From: Bradyrhizobium lablabi | GTDB taxonomy: Bacteria; Pseudomonadota; Alphaproteobacteria; Rhizobiales; Xanthobacteraceae | Length of the DNA: 64,000 nt | Assembly: GCF_018129385.1 (NCBI RefSeq) | Contig: NZ_JAFCLN010000002.1 | Span: 372,001-436,000 of the forward strand | Reading direction: 5' to 3' | Part shown: positions 55,919-64,000 of the stretch, in pieces | How positions within the stretch are numbered: the stretch's first letter is position 1 | Layout: every line of letters begins with the position of its first letter | Program-made: the position numbers and the translations under genes | Notes under the pieces: model-generated | Database searches by the model: none | What the model was told of the DNA's origin: nothing | Seen by the model: only the letters and a program-made list of their open reading frames with translations

Positions 55919-57169
55919 TCAGGATTTTTTGGGCCAGAACGGCGTGGCTTGCGCGAGCTCGGGCGGGTAGACGGTGACCGGCACGCCGTTCTGCCACTGC
56001 ACGATGACGACGCCGGCGCCGACACGGCGGCCCTTCTCGTCGAATTTGAGCTGGCCGCCCGGAAAATATTTCGAGGGGCCGGCATCCATCGTGCGGAAAG
56101 CTTGCGCGACAGCCTGACGATCGGCCTTGCCGGCCTTCTCAAGCGCTTCCTTCATCAGCCACATGTCGCCGTAGGTCGAGACGACGTTCTGCGTCGCCCA
56201 GGGCTCCTTGTATTTGGCCTTCAGTTCCGCGATCAGCTCCTCCTGGCCCTTCGAGCCCCAGTTGGCGACGATGGTCATAATGCCTTGCACGGCTTCCGTG
56301 CTCACGCTTTGCAGCATGTCGGGTTCGGCGATCGTGATACTGAAGGAGACGGTCGGGATCTTGCCCTGGCCGAGGCCGAACTCGTTGATCTTCTCCAGCC
56401 CGAGCTTGGCGTCCGATACCGCGTTCGGCATGAAGAGCAGCAGATCGGGACGCGCGGAGCGGACCTTCTGGATCAGCGGGGTGGCGTCCGACAGCGGCGG
56501 CGTCCAGACTTCCTCCACGACGAGCTGTAGGCCTTCCTGCGCGAACAGTTTTTCCTTCAGCGCCTTCGCCGTCGCGATCGAGGTTGCGGTGTTGTCCATC
56601 AGCATCGCCACCGTCTTCGGCCGCTTTCCGGACGCGGATTCGGCGAGCTTCATCAGCGTCGGCAATCCGAGTTCGGATTGCCGACTGGCAGGCGCTGCCG
56701 TCTGGAAGATGTATTTGAAGCCGCGCTCGGTGAGCAAATCGGAATAGGAGAGGGTCAAAACCGGCAGTTCGGCCCGTTCGGTCACTTCGGTCACGGCCAG
56801 CGTGAACGACGAAAGATAGGCGCCGGTGGCGGCGACGAGGTCCGTCTCCTGCGCGACCATCCGCTGCGCTGCGTTCTTTGCCTTCTCGGTGGTGTCGCCG
56901 CAATCGATCACAACGAGCTTCATCCTGGCGCCGCCGAGCGCCTTGATGCCACCCTGCTTGTTGATGTGATCGATGCCCATCTCGGCGCCCATCTTCATGA
57001 CCTGGCCGGGGCGGGTGTAGATGCCGGAAAGCGGAACGATCAGGCCGACCTTGACCTCGGCCGGTTGCTGCGCGCGGGCCAATCCCGAGAGGCCGACAGC
57101 GGCGGCGCCCGAAAGAACGGTCCGGCGCGTCATTCCCGCGGCGTTCCTGCCTTTAGTGTTCTTGTTCAT
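55919..57169 (-). CDS. Branched-chain amino-acid-type ABC substrate-binding protein, copy 2
   Basis: 416 residues. Signal MTRRTVLSGAAAVGLSGLAR, then VKVGLIVPLSGIYTRPGQVM, MGIDHINKQGGIKALGGARM and AERAELPV-like region. Colinear with copy 1 over the full length and sharing long identical stretches (KNAAQRMVAQETDLVAA). The two genes are 38 bp apart. The most obvious differences are in the middle of the domain, which may alter ligand preference. Confidence 0.92.
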   Translation of the reverse strand: MNKNTKGRNAAGMTRRTVLSGAAAVGLSGLARAQQPAEVKVGLIVPLSGIYTRPGQVMKMGAEMGIDHINKQGGIKALGGARMKLVVIDCGDTTEKAKNAAQRMVAQETDLVAATGAYLSSFTLAVTEVTERAELPVLTLSYSDLLTERGFKYIFQTAAPASRQSELGLPTLMKLAESASGKRPKTVAMLMDNTATSIATAKALKEKLFAQEGLQLVVEEVWTPPLSDATPLIQKVRSARPDLLLFMPNAVSDAKLGLEKINEFGLGQGKIPTVSFSITIAEPDMLQSVSTEAVQGIMTIVANWGSKGQEELIAELKAKYKEPWATQNVVSTYGDMWLMKEALEKAGKADRQAVAQAFRTMDAGPSKYFPGGQLKFDEKGRRVGAGVVIVQWQNGVPVTVYPPELAQATPFWPKKS

Positions 57170-57205
57170 CTTGTTCTCCCTGTTTCTTTTGTTTCTCAGG
57201 ACTCG

Positions 57206-57913
57206 TTACATGCCGAGATAGGCTTTGCGGACGCGGTCGTCGGCGCGCAGCGTTTCGTTGTTGCCTTCGAGCACGACCCGTCCGGCTTCGAGGACGTAGC
57301 CGTGATCGGCCGATTCCAGCGCTTCCGCCACGCGCTGCTCGACCAGCAGCATGGTCAGGCCGGATTGCTTGCGGATATCGATCAGGCGATCGAAGATGAA
57401 ATCGGCGGTCGACGGCGCGAGCCCCATCGACGGTTCGTCCAGCATCAGCAATTTCGGCGAGGAGGCGAGACCGCGGCCGATGGCCAGCATCTGCTGCTGA
57501 CCGCCCGACAGCGTGCCGGCAAACTGGCCGCGGCGCTCTGCGAGAACCGGCAGCCACTGGAAAATGCGCTCGATATTCTCTTTCCAGTCGCGCCGGCCGC
57601 TCTCGGTCATCGCGCCCATTTCGAGGTTTTCCATCACCGTCAGTGACGGAAAGACCTGGCGCCCTTCCGGCACATGCGCGATGCCGAGATGGGCGCGTTG
57701 TGCGGGCGGAATCGCGAGCAGGTCATTTCCATCGAACGTGATGCGACCGCGGCTCGGCGAGAGAATGCCGGAAATGGTCTTGAACAGCGTGGTCTTGCCG
57801 GCGCCGTTCGGACCGACGATGGCGACGAACTGGCCTGCCTCCACGTTGATCGACACGCCGTTCAGAACAGGCTTGGCCGAATAGCCCGCGCTCAATTCCT
57901 CAATGCGCAGCAT
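57206..57913 (-). CDS. livF: Branched-chain amino-acid-type ABC ATPase (LivF type)
   Basis: 235 residues. Walker [17 protein letters not shown] near residue 36, signature LSGGQQQMLAIGRGL, Walker B LLMLDEPSMGLAP, and the LivF-typical GIAHVPEGRQVFPSLTV. One of the two ATPases that drive import. The start overlaps the end of the fused LivM-LivG gene by 14 bp, showing close coupling. The gene name describes the family only; substrate unproven. Confidence 0.92.
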   Translation of the reverse strand: MLRIEELSAGYSAKPVLNGVSINVEAGQFVAIVGPNGAGKTTLFKTISGILSPSRGRITFDGNDLLAIPPAQRAHLGIAHVPEGRQVFPSLTVMENLEMGAMTESGRRDWKENIERIFQWLPVLAERRGQFAGTLSGGQQQMLAIGRGLASSPKLLMLDEPSMGLAPSTADFIFDRLIDIRKQSGLTMLLVEQRVAEALESADHGYVLEAGRVVLEGNNETLRADDRVRKAYLGM

Positions 57914-59687
57914 GGGCCACCCATTTCTTGCCGAGATAGGCCTCGATCACGCGGTTGTCGCGCGTGACGGCTTCCGGCTCACCCTCGGTGATGACGGCGC
58001 CATGGTCGAGAACGACGAAGCGGTCGACGAGTCGGACCATCGCCTGCATCGTATGTTCGATGATCGCGATCGTGATGCCGTCGCGGGCAAGTTGCTGAAT
58101 GACGGCAACGACCTCGTCCGCCTCGCCATGGCCGAGGCCGGCCAGCGTCTCGTCGAGCAGCAGGATGCGCGGCTGGCCGGCAAGCGCCCGGGCCAGTTCC
58201 ATCAGGCGTAATTCCTTGGTCGAGAGCTCGCCGGCGACCCGATCGGCAACATCGGACAGGCCGACGCGCGCGATCGCGTCTGCCGCAAGCTTCCGAGCTT
58301 CGTCCTCGTCCTTGGCGCGCACATAGGCGCCGACCACGACGTTGTCGAGGATCGACATGCGCAGGAACGGACGCATGACCTGGAAGGTGCGGCCGATGCC
58401 GGCTTCGCAGATCGTGTGCGGACGTTGGCCCGACATGTCGCGGCCGCCGATGAGAACTTCGCCCTGGTCGGGCCGCAGAAACCCGTTGAGGAGATTGAAC
58501 AGCGTGGTCTTGCCGGCGCCGTTCGGGCCGATAATGCCGAGGATCTCGTTCTGATGCAGCTTGAAGTTGACATCCTGAACCGCCTTCAGGCCTCCGAAGG
58601 AGCGCGAGAGATTGCGCACTTCGAGCACGACTTCCGAGGTGGCGGCGCGTTTTCGAGCTACGGTCAAGGGTGTCACGGTGGCCGCAACCGGCTGCGTTAC
58701 ATCCGGTGCCGCGGTTGTCTGAGGCGTGGATCTTGCAAATCGCTTGCGCAGGAGATCGCGCAGCTTCCAGAACAGCCCCTCGGGCGCGACCAGGATCACG
58801 CAGATGATGGCAAAGCCGAAGATCACGCCCTGGATGCCGGGGAAGCGATCGCCGGCCTCCGCATGCAGGATTTCGGCCAGCGGGATCAGGATCACCGATC
58901 CGATCACCGGTCCCCATACCGTGCCGACGCCGCCGAACATGGCAACGGTCAGGGCCTGCGCCGACACCAGCATGCCGAACACGGATTGCGGGGTAACGAC
59001 CAGAAGAACCTGGGCGTAAAAGGCGCCGATCGCGGCGGCGATGGCGCCGCTGAGCGTAATCGCACGCAGCTTCCACGCCAGCGTGTTGATGCCGGCGGCT
59101 TCGGCTGCTGCTTCGTTCTGCTTGATCGCGAGCAGGGCCATGCCGAAGCGGGATTGCTCGATCATCCGGGTCAGAACGATCGTGGCCAGCATGATGGCCA
59201 ACGCCACCAGCGTGTAAACCCTGGGATCGCCGAACTGCATAAAGGCGATGGGCGCATCGCGCTTCATCGGAAGCGTGACTTCCTGGAAGCCGAGCCATTC
59301 GAACACGTAGAGAATGGCAAGCGGATAGGCGAGCATGGCCAGCGCGAAATAGTGGCCCTGTAGCCGGAACGTGGGGAAGCCGATCAGGAGGCCGGCGATA
59401 CCGCCGAGCATCGCTGCGACCGGGATCAGCAGCCACGGGGACAGACCAAAATAGATCTGCCCGAGCGCGGTCGTATAGGCGCCGATCCCGAAGAAGGCGG
59501 CATGGCCGAACGAGATCAGGCCGGTGTATCCGCTGAGCAGATTCCAGGACAGCCCGAACACCGCCCATACCGGCACCAGCGTCAGCACGAGCTGATAGTA
59601 GGAATTGGTGACGCCGATCGAAACCACGGCATAAGCGATGGTGAAGACGATGGCGGGCAATAGCGAGCGCAGATGCGGCATGGTCAC
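57900..59687 (-). CDS. Fused Liv-type permease and ATPase (LivM-LivG)
   Basis: 595 residues. Residues about 1-320 are a LivM-type permease with about ten spans ([40 protein letters not shown]). A linker of some 35 residues leads to a LivG-type ATPase (about 345-595) with Walker [17 protein letters not shown], signature [15 protein letters not shown] and Walker [17 protein letters not shown]. Such LivM-LivG fusions occur in several bacteria. It pairs with LivH and LivF. The start overlaps the end of livH by 4 bp. Confidence 0.93.
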   Translation of the reverse strand: MTMPHLRSLLPAIVFTIAYAVVSIGVTNSYYQLVLTLVPVWAVFGLSWNLLSGYTGLISFGHAAFFGIGAYTTALGQIYFGLSPWLLIPVAAMLGGIAGLLIGFPTFRLQGHYFALAMLAYPLAILYVFEWLGFQEVTLPMKRDAPIAFMQFGDPRVYTLVALAIMLATIVLTRMIEQSRFGMALLAIKQNEAAAEAAGINTLAWKLRAITLSGAIAAAIGAFYAQVLLVVTPQSVFGMLVSAQALTVAMFGGVGTVWGPVIGSVILIPLAEILHAEAGDRFPGIQGVIFGFAIICVILVAPEGLFWKLRDLLRKRFARSTPQTTAAPDVTQPVAATVTPLTVARKRAATSEVVLEVRNLSRSFGGLKAVQDVNFKLHQNEILGIIGPNGAGKTTLFNLLNGFLRPDQGEVLIGGRDMSGQRPHTICEAGIGRTFQVMRPFLRMSILDNVVVGAYVRAKDEDEARKLAADAIARVGLSDVADRVAGELSTKELRLMELARALAGQPRILLLDETLAGLGHGEADEVVAVIQQLARDGITIAIIEHTMQAMVRLVDRFVVLDHGAVITEGEPEAVTRDNRVIEAYLGKKWVAHAAH

Positions 59688-60619
59688 GTCCGCTCCACCA
59701 TGCGCCCAAAGAAGCCTTGCGGACGGAAGAAGATGATGAGGAGGAAGACCACGAAGATCGCAGCGTTCTGCAACTGCGTCGGCAGGATCAGCGTCGACAT
59801 CTGCTGAACCAGGCCGATTGTCATGCCGCCCCAGAACGCGCCGATGATGCTGCCCATGCCGCCCAGCACGACGCCGGCATACATCACGATCACATATTCA
59901 AGGCCGACAAAGGGATGGAACGGGTAGTTGGTGGCAAGCAGGCCGCCGGCGATGGCGGTGATGCCGGAGCCCAAGGCAAACGCAATTCGGTGCGCACGGT
60001 CGACGTCGATGCCCATATAGGTGGCCGCGGTCGGGTTGTCGGCGGCGGCACGAAGCGATTTGCCGATGCGCGAGCGCGTGATCAGGAGGCTGAGCAGCGT
60101 CATGATCACCAACGACACGATCGCATCGATACCGCGCGCCTTGTTGATGAACACGCTGATGTCGGAAGACAGGTCGAGCGCCCAGGCCGAGCTCGAGAGC
60201 GGCGTACGGATCGAGGCCAGCACCGATCCGAAGATGAGGAGGCCGCCGTTTTGCAGGATCAGCGCGATGCCGAGCGTAAGGATGAGCTGGGCATAGTGGC
60301 CTTCGCCTTCGAGCGAAGCCGTGCGCGTGCCCGACACGTGAGAGATCAGGGTGAGGTGAACGAAATAGCCGAAGACTGCAAGCACAGGCCCTGCGAGCAG
60401 GATGGCGACGAACGGCCCGACGGCGTTGCCGAAGACCGCCTGAATGCCGGCTGCGGTGAAGAGATAGAAGGCCGTATACATGCCGAGCATCATGAAGTCG
60501 CCATGGGCGAAGTTGATGACGCGCATGACGCCGAAGATCAGGCCGAGGCCCACACACATCAGGCCGTAGACCGCGCCGATCAGCAGGCCGGCCGTGAGCG
60601 CTTGCAGAAAGGCCTCCAT
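59684..60619 (-). CDS. livH: Branched-chain amino-acid-type ABC permease (LivH type)
   Basis: 311 residues with eight to nine spans. LLIGAVYGLMCVGLGLIFGV, VINFAHGDFMMLGMYTAFYL, FVGLEYVIVMYAGVVLGGMG and [11 protein letters not shown] are typical LivH features. It forms the membrane channel together with the fused LivM. The gene is 63 bp after the MmgE/PrpD gene in the same orientation. Gene symbol by family only. Confidence 0.93.
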   Translation of the reverse strand: MEAFLQALTAGLLIGAVYGLMCVGLGLIFGVMRVINFAHGDFMMLGMYTAFYLFTAAGIQAVFGNAVGPFVAILLAGPVLAVFGYFVHLTLISHVSGTRTASLEGEGHYAQLILTLGIALILQNGGLLIFGSVLASIRTPLSSSAWALDLSSDISVFINKARGIDAIVSLVIMTLLSLLITRSRIGKSLRAAADNPTAATYMGIDVDRAHRIAFALGSGITAIAGGLLATNYPFHPFVGLEYVIVMYAGVVLGGMGSIIGAFWGGMTIGLVQQMSTLILPTQLQNAAIFVVFLLIIFFRPQGFFGRMVERT

Positions 60620-60682
60620 CAGCGGCCGCTCCCGACTAATGCAACGCTGGCTTGCTGGTTCACGATTCCCCCTGGCATTCGC

Positions 60683-62080
60683 TTACGATGCGGTTCGCAA
60701 AATCTGTCCCGGCGGCTCGAGCCGGCATGAAGCGGCGATCAGTCCGGCATCGCCAAGCTGTTCGCAGCCATCGATGGCTTGTTCCAGCCGTTGCGCACGA
60801 TCCGCGCCGATAACGCGTCCTGCGGCGGATCGAAAACGGCTTCGGATTTCCTGCGGGGTCGCGGCGACCACGTCGGGAAGGCTGTGCCGGATCGTCCTGC
60901 CGTCACGTAGCCGGATGGCGACTTCGGCGCCTTGCCGGGCAGGAAAGGCGGCGGTGAAAGCGGGGTCATCCTGAAGATCGGTTGTGGCGATCAGGCGGAG
61001 GATTTCCGGCTCGTCGAGGGATGCATAGTTCTCTTCGCCGATCTCGCCGCGGGCAAGCGTGGCTGCCACGCTGAAGGGAATGCTCATCTTCGCTTGCAGC
61101 GCGTTCCGGTAGGGCCCTTTGGCATCACAGCCGGGATAGCGAACGGCGGCTTCCGGCGCGCGAATGATCACGCGCTCGATGGCATCCGTGCCGGCAATCT
61201 CGCGCGAGACACGCAGCGCCGCTTGCGATGCGGTCTGGGCGAAATTGCATGCCGGAGCCGGCTTGTTGTAGACGGCCATGATTTCGGCCTCGCCGCCGGC
61301 GAACAGCTCGATGTCGTCAGGCGCGCCTTGCCGCCGGTAAGCCGCGAACAGGCCGGCCTCGCCCTCCAGGATCGTCTCCGAAGCAAGTGCGCCGGAAGAG
61401 GCGAGGGCGATGGCCCGGAGCGCGTTGGCGGCTGCAAAACCCGGGTGAAAATACATTTCCGAGCCGCCGCCATGCGGCCACTGGTTGAGGCCACTGGAAG
61501 TGTTGGCGGCGATCGCGACGGCGCTGGCTGCGGCTTGTTCGGAAAGGCCCCGCGCGAAGCTGCCGGCCAGCGCTGCGCCGAGCGGTGCGACCAGACCGGT
61601 CGGCCGATACAGGCGGGCAAGGTCGGTGTTGAAGAGCGCGCGGCCGATCCGCGCGCCGGCCTCGTAGCCAATGATAGCGGCGGTGAGCAAGGTGGTGCCA
61701 CGCATGACAGTCTGTTCGGAAAGCGCGAGCAGGGTCGGCCAGACCACGACGCCGTGGTGCGAGATGCTGCCCGCATGCATGTCCTCGCGCACGAGACCGT
61801 GACCCATCACGGCATTGGCAAAGGCGGCATCGGCGGGCGACGCAAGCCGCGAGGTTCCGATGATGGTTGCGCCGTCGTTCGCGGGATGAGCCGCTGCAAC
61901 CGCCTGCCGGCTCCAGGGATGGCCTCCAGCTTCGAATGCACAGGAGAGGAAGTCGATCAGGCACAGTTTCGCCTTAGCGACGACCTCCGGACCGAAATCC
62001 GACAGCTCGACGGCAAGCGCCGACCGCGCCATTCGCCGCGCCAGCGGTTCAGTTGCCGATCCGGTCGCGCCGATCACCAT
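60683..62080 (-). CDS. MmgE/PrpD family protein
   Basis: 465 residues from ATG 62080 (GGAG upstream; the open frame extends further but overlaps the dehydrogenase gene). Family features are LCLIDFLSCAFEAGGHPWS, MGHGLVREDMHAGSISHHGV, GYEAGARIGRALF and GLNQWPHGGGSEMYFHPGFA. MmgE/PrpD proteins include 2-methylcitrate and cis-aconitate/itaconate-related dehydratases and decarboxylases and many uncharacterised enzymes. It lies 17 bp after a HIBADH-like gene. Another MmgE/PrpD gene is divergent at 63191, so two members serve this locus. Confidence 0.9.
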   Translation of the reverse strand: MVIGATGSATEPLARRMARSALAVELSDFGPEVVAKAKLCLIDFLSCAFEAGGHPWSRQAVAAAHPANDGATIIGTSRLASPADAAFANAVMGHGLVREDMHAGSISHHGVVVWPTLLALSEQTVMRGTTLLTAAIIGYEAGARIGRALFNTDLARLYRPTGLVAPLGAALAGSFARGLSEQAAASAVAIAANTSSGLNQWPHGGGSEMYFHPGFAAANALRAIALASSGALASETILEGEAGLFAAYRRQGAPDDIELFAGGEAEIMAVYNKPAPACNFAQTASQAALRVSREIAGTDAIERVIIRAPEAAVRYPGCDAKGPYRNALQAKMSIPFSVAATLARGEIGEENYASLDEPEILRLIATTDLQDDPAFTAAFPARQGAEVAIRLRDGRTIRHSLPDVVAATPQEIRSRFRSAAGRVIGADRAQRLEQAIDGCEQLGDAGLIAASCRLEPPGQILRTAS

Positions 62081-62097
62081 CGCTTGCGTTGCTCCGG

Positions 62098-62991
62098 TCA
62101 GCCGCGCATCTGCACGCCGGCCCATTCCTCGACGACCTTGGCGATCGACGTGAAATCGGAGGCGGCACCGAATTTGGCGTTGGTGATTGCAAGCATCTGT
62201 CGCACCGCCGCGCCGCAGACCATCGGCACGCCCATGGCCTCGGCCTCGTCGATACAGAGCCGCACGTCCTTGTAGGAAAGGCCGGTCGCGAATCCGAAAT
62301 CGAAGGTGCCGGGCAGTACCGCGCGTGGAAACTTGTCTTCGGACGCGCTGTTGCGGCCGCTGCTGGCATTGATGATGTCGATCAGGACTTTTGCGTTGAC
62401 GCCGCCCTTGACGCCCATCGCCACCGCTTCCGATGTGATCACCAGCGCCGCGGCTGCCATCAGATTGTTGGCGAGTTTGGCGGTCTGGGCCACGCCCGGT
62501 TGATCGCCGGTATAGAACAGCTTGCCGAAATTCTTCAGGATCGGCTGCACCGTGTCGTAGGTCGTTTGCGGGCATGACACCATCACGGCGAGCGTGCCGT
62601 TGACGGCGCCCTTGATGCCGCCGCTGACGGGCGCATCGACCAGCGTCATGCCCTTGGCCTTTAGGCCTTCCGCCACCAGCTTGGCCGCGCCGGGACCGCT
62701 GGTGGATAGATCCACCACGATACGCGCCTTGTTACCGCTGCTGATGCCGTCGACGCCGAGGGCAACCGCCTTGACGATATCGGGGGTGGGCAGGCTGGCC
62801 AGCACGATCTCCGCGCGGGAAGCGACATCGGCGGGTGATTTGGCTTGCTGCGCGCCGCGCTTGAGCAGCGGCTGCATCGCTTCGCTCTGGGTATCGTAGA
62901 TGACGAGCGAATAGCCCGCGTCAAGCAAGCGTCCCGCCATCGGACCGCCCATGCGGCCCGTGCCAATTACGCCGAGGGTCTCTCCCGCCAT
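62098..62991 (-). CDS. NAD(P)-dependent beta-hydroxyacid dehydrogenase (HIBADH-like)
   Basis: 297 residues, the normal size. Cofactor motif GVIGTGRMGGPMAGRLLDAG at residues 7-26, substrate-binding motif DAPVSGGIKGA near residue 120 and the catalytic lysine in QTAKLANNLMAAAAL near residue 170. The family oxidises 3-hydroxyisobutyrate, tartronate semialdehyde, phosphonates-related or other beta-hydroxy acids. It is the first gene of the long minus-strand operon. A 19-bp palindrome lies about 110 bp upstream. The true substrate is unknown. Confidence 0.92.
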   Translation of the reverse strand: MAGETLGVIGTGRMGGPMAGRLLDAGYSLVIYDTQSEAMQPLLKRGAQQAKSPADVASRAEIVLASLPTPDIVKAVALGVDGISSGNKARIVVDLSTSGPGAAKLVAEGLKAKGMTLVDAPVSGGIKGAVNGTLAVMVSCPQTTYDTVQPILKNFGKLFYTGDQPGVAQTAKLANNLMAAAALVITSEAVAMGVKGGVNAKVLIDIINASSGRNSASEDKFPRAVLPGTFDFGFATGLSYKDVRLCIDEAEAMGVPMVCGAAVRQMLAITNAKFGAASDFTSIAKVVEEWAGVQMRG

Positions 62992-63097
62992 CGTTTACTC
63001 CCCTGCCGCGCGTCTCGAAGGCGAGCGCGCTGTTGTTGTTCCGACTTGTCGTCGTTGTTTGCTTGTGGCCGTCGGGCTTCCGCGGCGGCTATCTGTT

Positions 63098-63116
63098 CAG
63101 ATTGTCAGTCAATCTG
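63098..63116. promoter_or_regulatory. Perfect palindrome in the divergent promoter region of the catabolic operon
   Basis: CAGATTG-TCAGT-CAATCTG, 7-bp arms with a 5-base spacer. It overlaps a TTGACA (-35-like) element on the minus strand at 63115-63120. It lies between the HIBADH-like operon and the second MmgE/PrpD gene, where a shared operator would be expected. The GntR/FCD protein at 52617 is the obvious candidate regulator. Confidence 0.55.
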
Positions 63117-63190
63117 TCAAGCTGAAGAATTTGAGGTCGACAGTTGGCCGCAGGTCGGCTTAAGGTTCGGAAAAAGAGGAATGCGCCCAG

Positions 63191-64000
63191 GTGCCGCAAA
63201 ACGAAGTTTCAGGTGTCAGCCGGACGTTGGCTGATCTGGTTGCCGTCACCTCATGGGCGGACATTGCGGCGCAGGAGCACGAGGCCAAGCGGTCGCTGCT
63301 CAATTTTTTCGCTACCGCACTCGGTTCGGCGCATGATCCGGCCGTTACCATCGCCTTGCGGACGTTGTTGCCATTCAGCGGCCCCGCGACCTCGACCGTC
63401 ATCGGGCGCACCGAGCGGCTCGATGCGATGGGCGCGGCGTTCGTCAATGCGATCTCGGCGAACCTTCTCGATTTCGACGACACGCATCCGGAGACGATCA
63501 TTCATCCGGCAGCGCCGGTTGCCGCGCCTGCACTTACGCTTGCTGAGGCGCGCAAGCTGTCCGGCCGCGAGGTGCTGACGGCCTTCATCCTGGGAGTGGA
63601 GATCGAGTGCCGTATCGGCAACGCCGTCTCGCCGCGGCATTATGCACGCGGCTGGCATATCACATCGACCTGCGGGATTTTCGGCGCGGCGGCGGCCTGC
63701 GCGAAACTGCTCGGGCTATCCGCCGAGGGAATCGCCAATGCGATCGGCATCGCGGCGAGCCAGTCCGCCGGCAATGTCGAGAATCTTCCGACCGCCGCCA
63801 AGAATGTCAGCGTCGGCAATGCGGCGCGCAACGGCTTGTTTGCGGCATTCCTTGCCCAGCAGGGGTATGAGGCCGCGCCGCGGGCGATCGAGGGGCCGCT
63901 CGGCTGGGCGCGCGCCATGGGCGATGATCCCGACCTCGGGCGGTTGCTGGACGGCCTTGGCCGGACCTGGGAGATCTCGAAAAATACCTACAAGCCCTAT
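63191..64000 (+). CDS. MmgE/PrpD family protein, partial (runs off window)
   Basis: GTG 63191 with AGAGGA about 10 bases upstream; 270 codons are visible and open to the window end. It begins VPQNEVSGVSRTLADLVAVT and shows DFDDTHPETIIHPAAPVAAP, GVEIECRIGNAV and GWHITSTCGIFGAAAACAKL, the usual MmgE/PrpD core. It is divergent from the HIBADH-like operon, which itself includes an MmgE/PrpD gene, and the two are probably coregulated. Full length should be about 450 residues. Reaction unknown. Confidence 0.9.
   Translation, partial: MPQNEVSGVSRTLADLVAVTSWADIAAQEHEAKRSLLNFFATALGSAHDPAVTIALRTLLPFSGPATSTVIGRTERLDAMGAAFVNAISANLLDFDDTHPETIIHPAAPVAAPALTLAEARKLSGREVLTAFILGVEIECRIGNAVSPRHYARGWHITSTCGIFGAAAACAKLLGLSAEGIANAIGIAASQSAGNVENLPTAAKNVSVGNAARNGLFAAFLAQQGYEAAPRAIEGPLGWARAMGDDPDLGRLLDGLGRTWEISKNTYKPY

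Noticed and set aside
1..64000. tRNA, rRNA, transposase or integrase genes
   Set aside because: Looked for in all gaps and frames by eye; none had recognisable features, so no mobile-element call is made.

Overview
The window looks like a chromosomal stretch of a Bradyrhizobium-type alphaproteobacterium. The evidence is high G+C coding sequence, a fixNOQP (cbb3 oxidase) cluster with a FixK-type box, many very small proteins of kinds I associate with Bradyrhizobium, and two kinds of intergenic repeat typical of that group (species not determinable). No tRNA, rRNA, CRISPR array or intact insertion sequence was seen. All family assignments come from reading motifs; no database was searched.

Layout. 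1-4.8 kb: end of a sugar-type ABC importer (permease cut by the window edge, Tat-type binding protein), a Spy/LTXXQ-like periplasmic protein, a PilZ protein, a DsbA-like thioredoxin and a small exported protein. 4.8-7.8 kb: a decayed region with a dispersed repeat, tiny ORFs, pseudogenes and a stray copy of the aldehyde dehydrogenase 3' end. 7.8-10.5 kb: aldehyde dehydrogenase and a divergent ModE/LysR-like regulator sharing a palindromic promoter. 10.5-12.5 kb: small genes and repeats. 12.5-20.4 kb: an APH(6)-like kinase, then a tightly overlapped minus-strand operon ccoN-O-Q-P / 81-aa membrane protein / DUF2189 protein / ccoI / ccoS, lacking ccoG and ccoH at the expected place. 20.6-38 kb: two very large winged-helix/P-loop NTPase regulators, several AraC and DJ-1/PfpI proteins, a BTLCP cysteine-proteinase-like protein, a Bug-type binding protein, an MFS permease, a GlcG/HbpS protein, a DUF1348 protein, an HD-domain protein and a catalase.

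38.3-51.5 kb is the most striking part. One gene encodes a 3346-residue RTX protein that joins an ExeM/NucH-type endonuclease and a 5'-nucleotidase-like metallophosphatase with a beta-propeller, Calx-beta, cadherin-like and RTX repeat modules. A strong terminator follows, then the ABC ATPase and HlyD-like adaptor of a type I secretion system. The natural reading is a secreted machine that cuts extracellular nucleic acid and then dephosphorylates the nucleotides; a degenerate Pho-box-like site lies upstream.

51.6-64 kb: a Bug-type binding protein with a GntR/FCD regulator, then a long minus-strand operon (HIBADH-like dehydrogenase, MmgE/PrpD, LivH, fused LivM-LivG, LivF, two tandem Liv-type binding proteins, carboxymuconolactone-decarboxylase-like protein, SDR). 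A second MmgE/PrpD gene diverges from it across a perfect 19-bp palindrome and runs off the end. This looks like an uptake-plus-catabolism unit for an unidentified organic acid.
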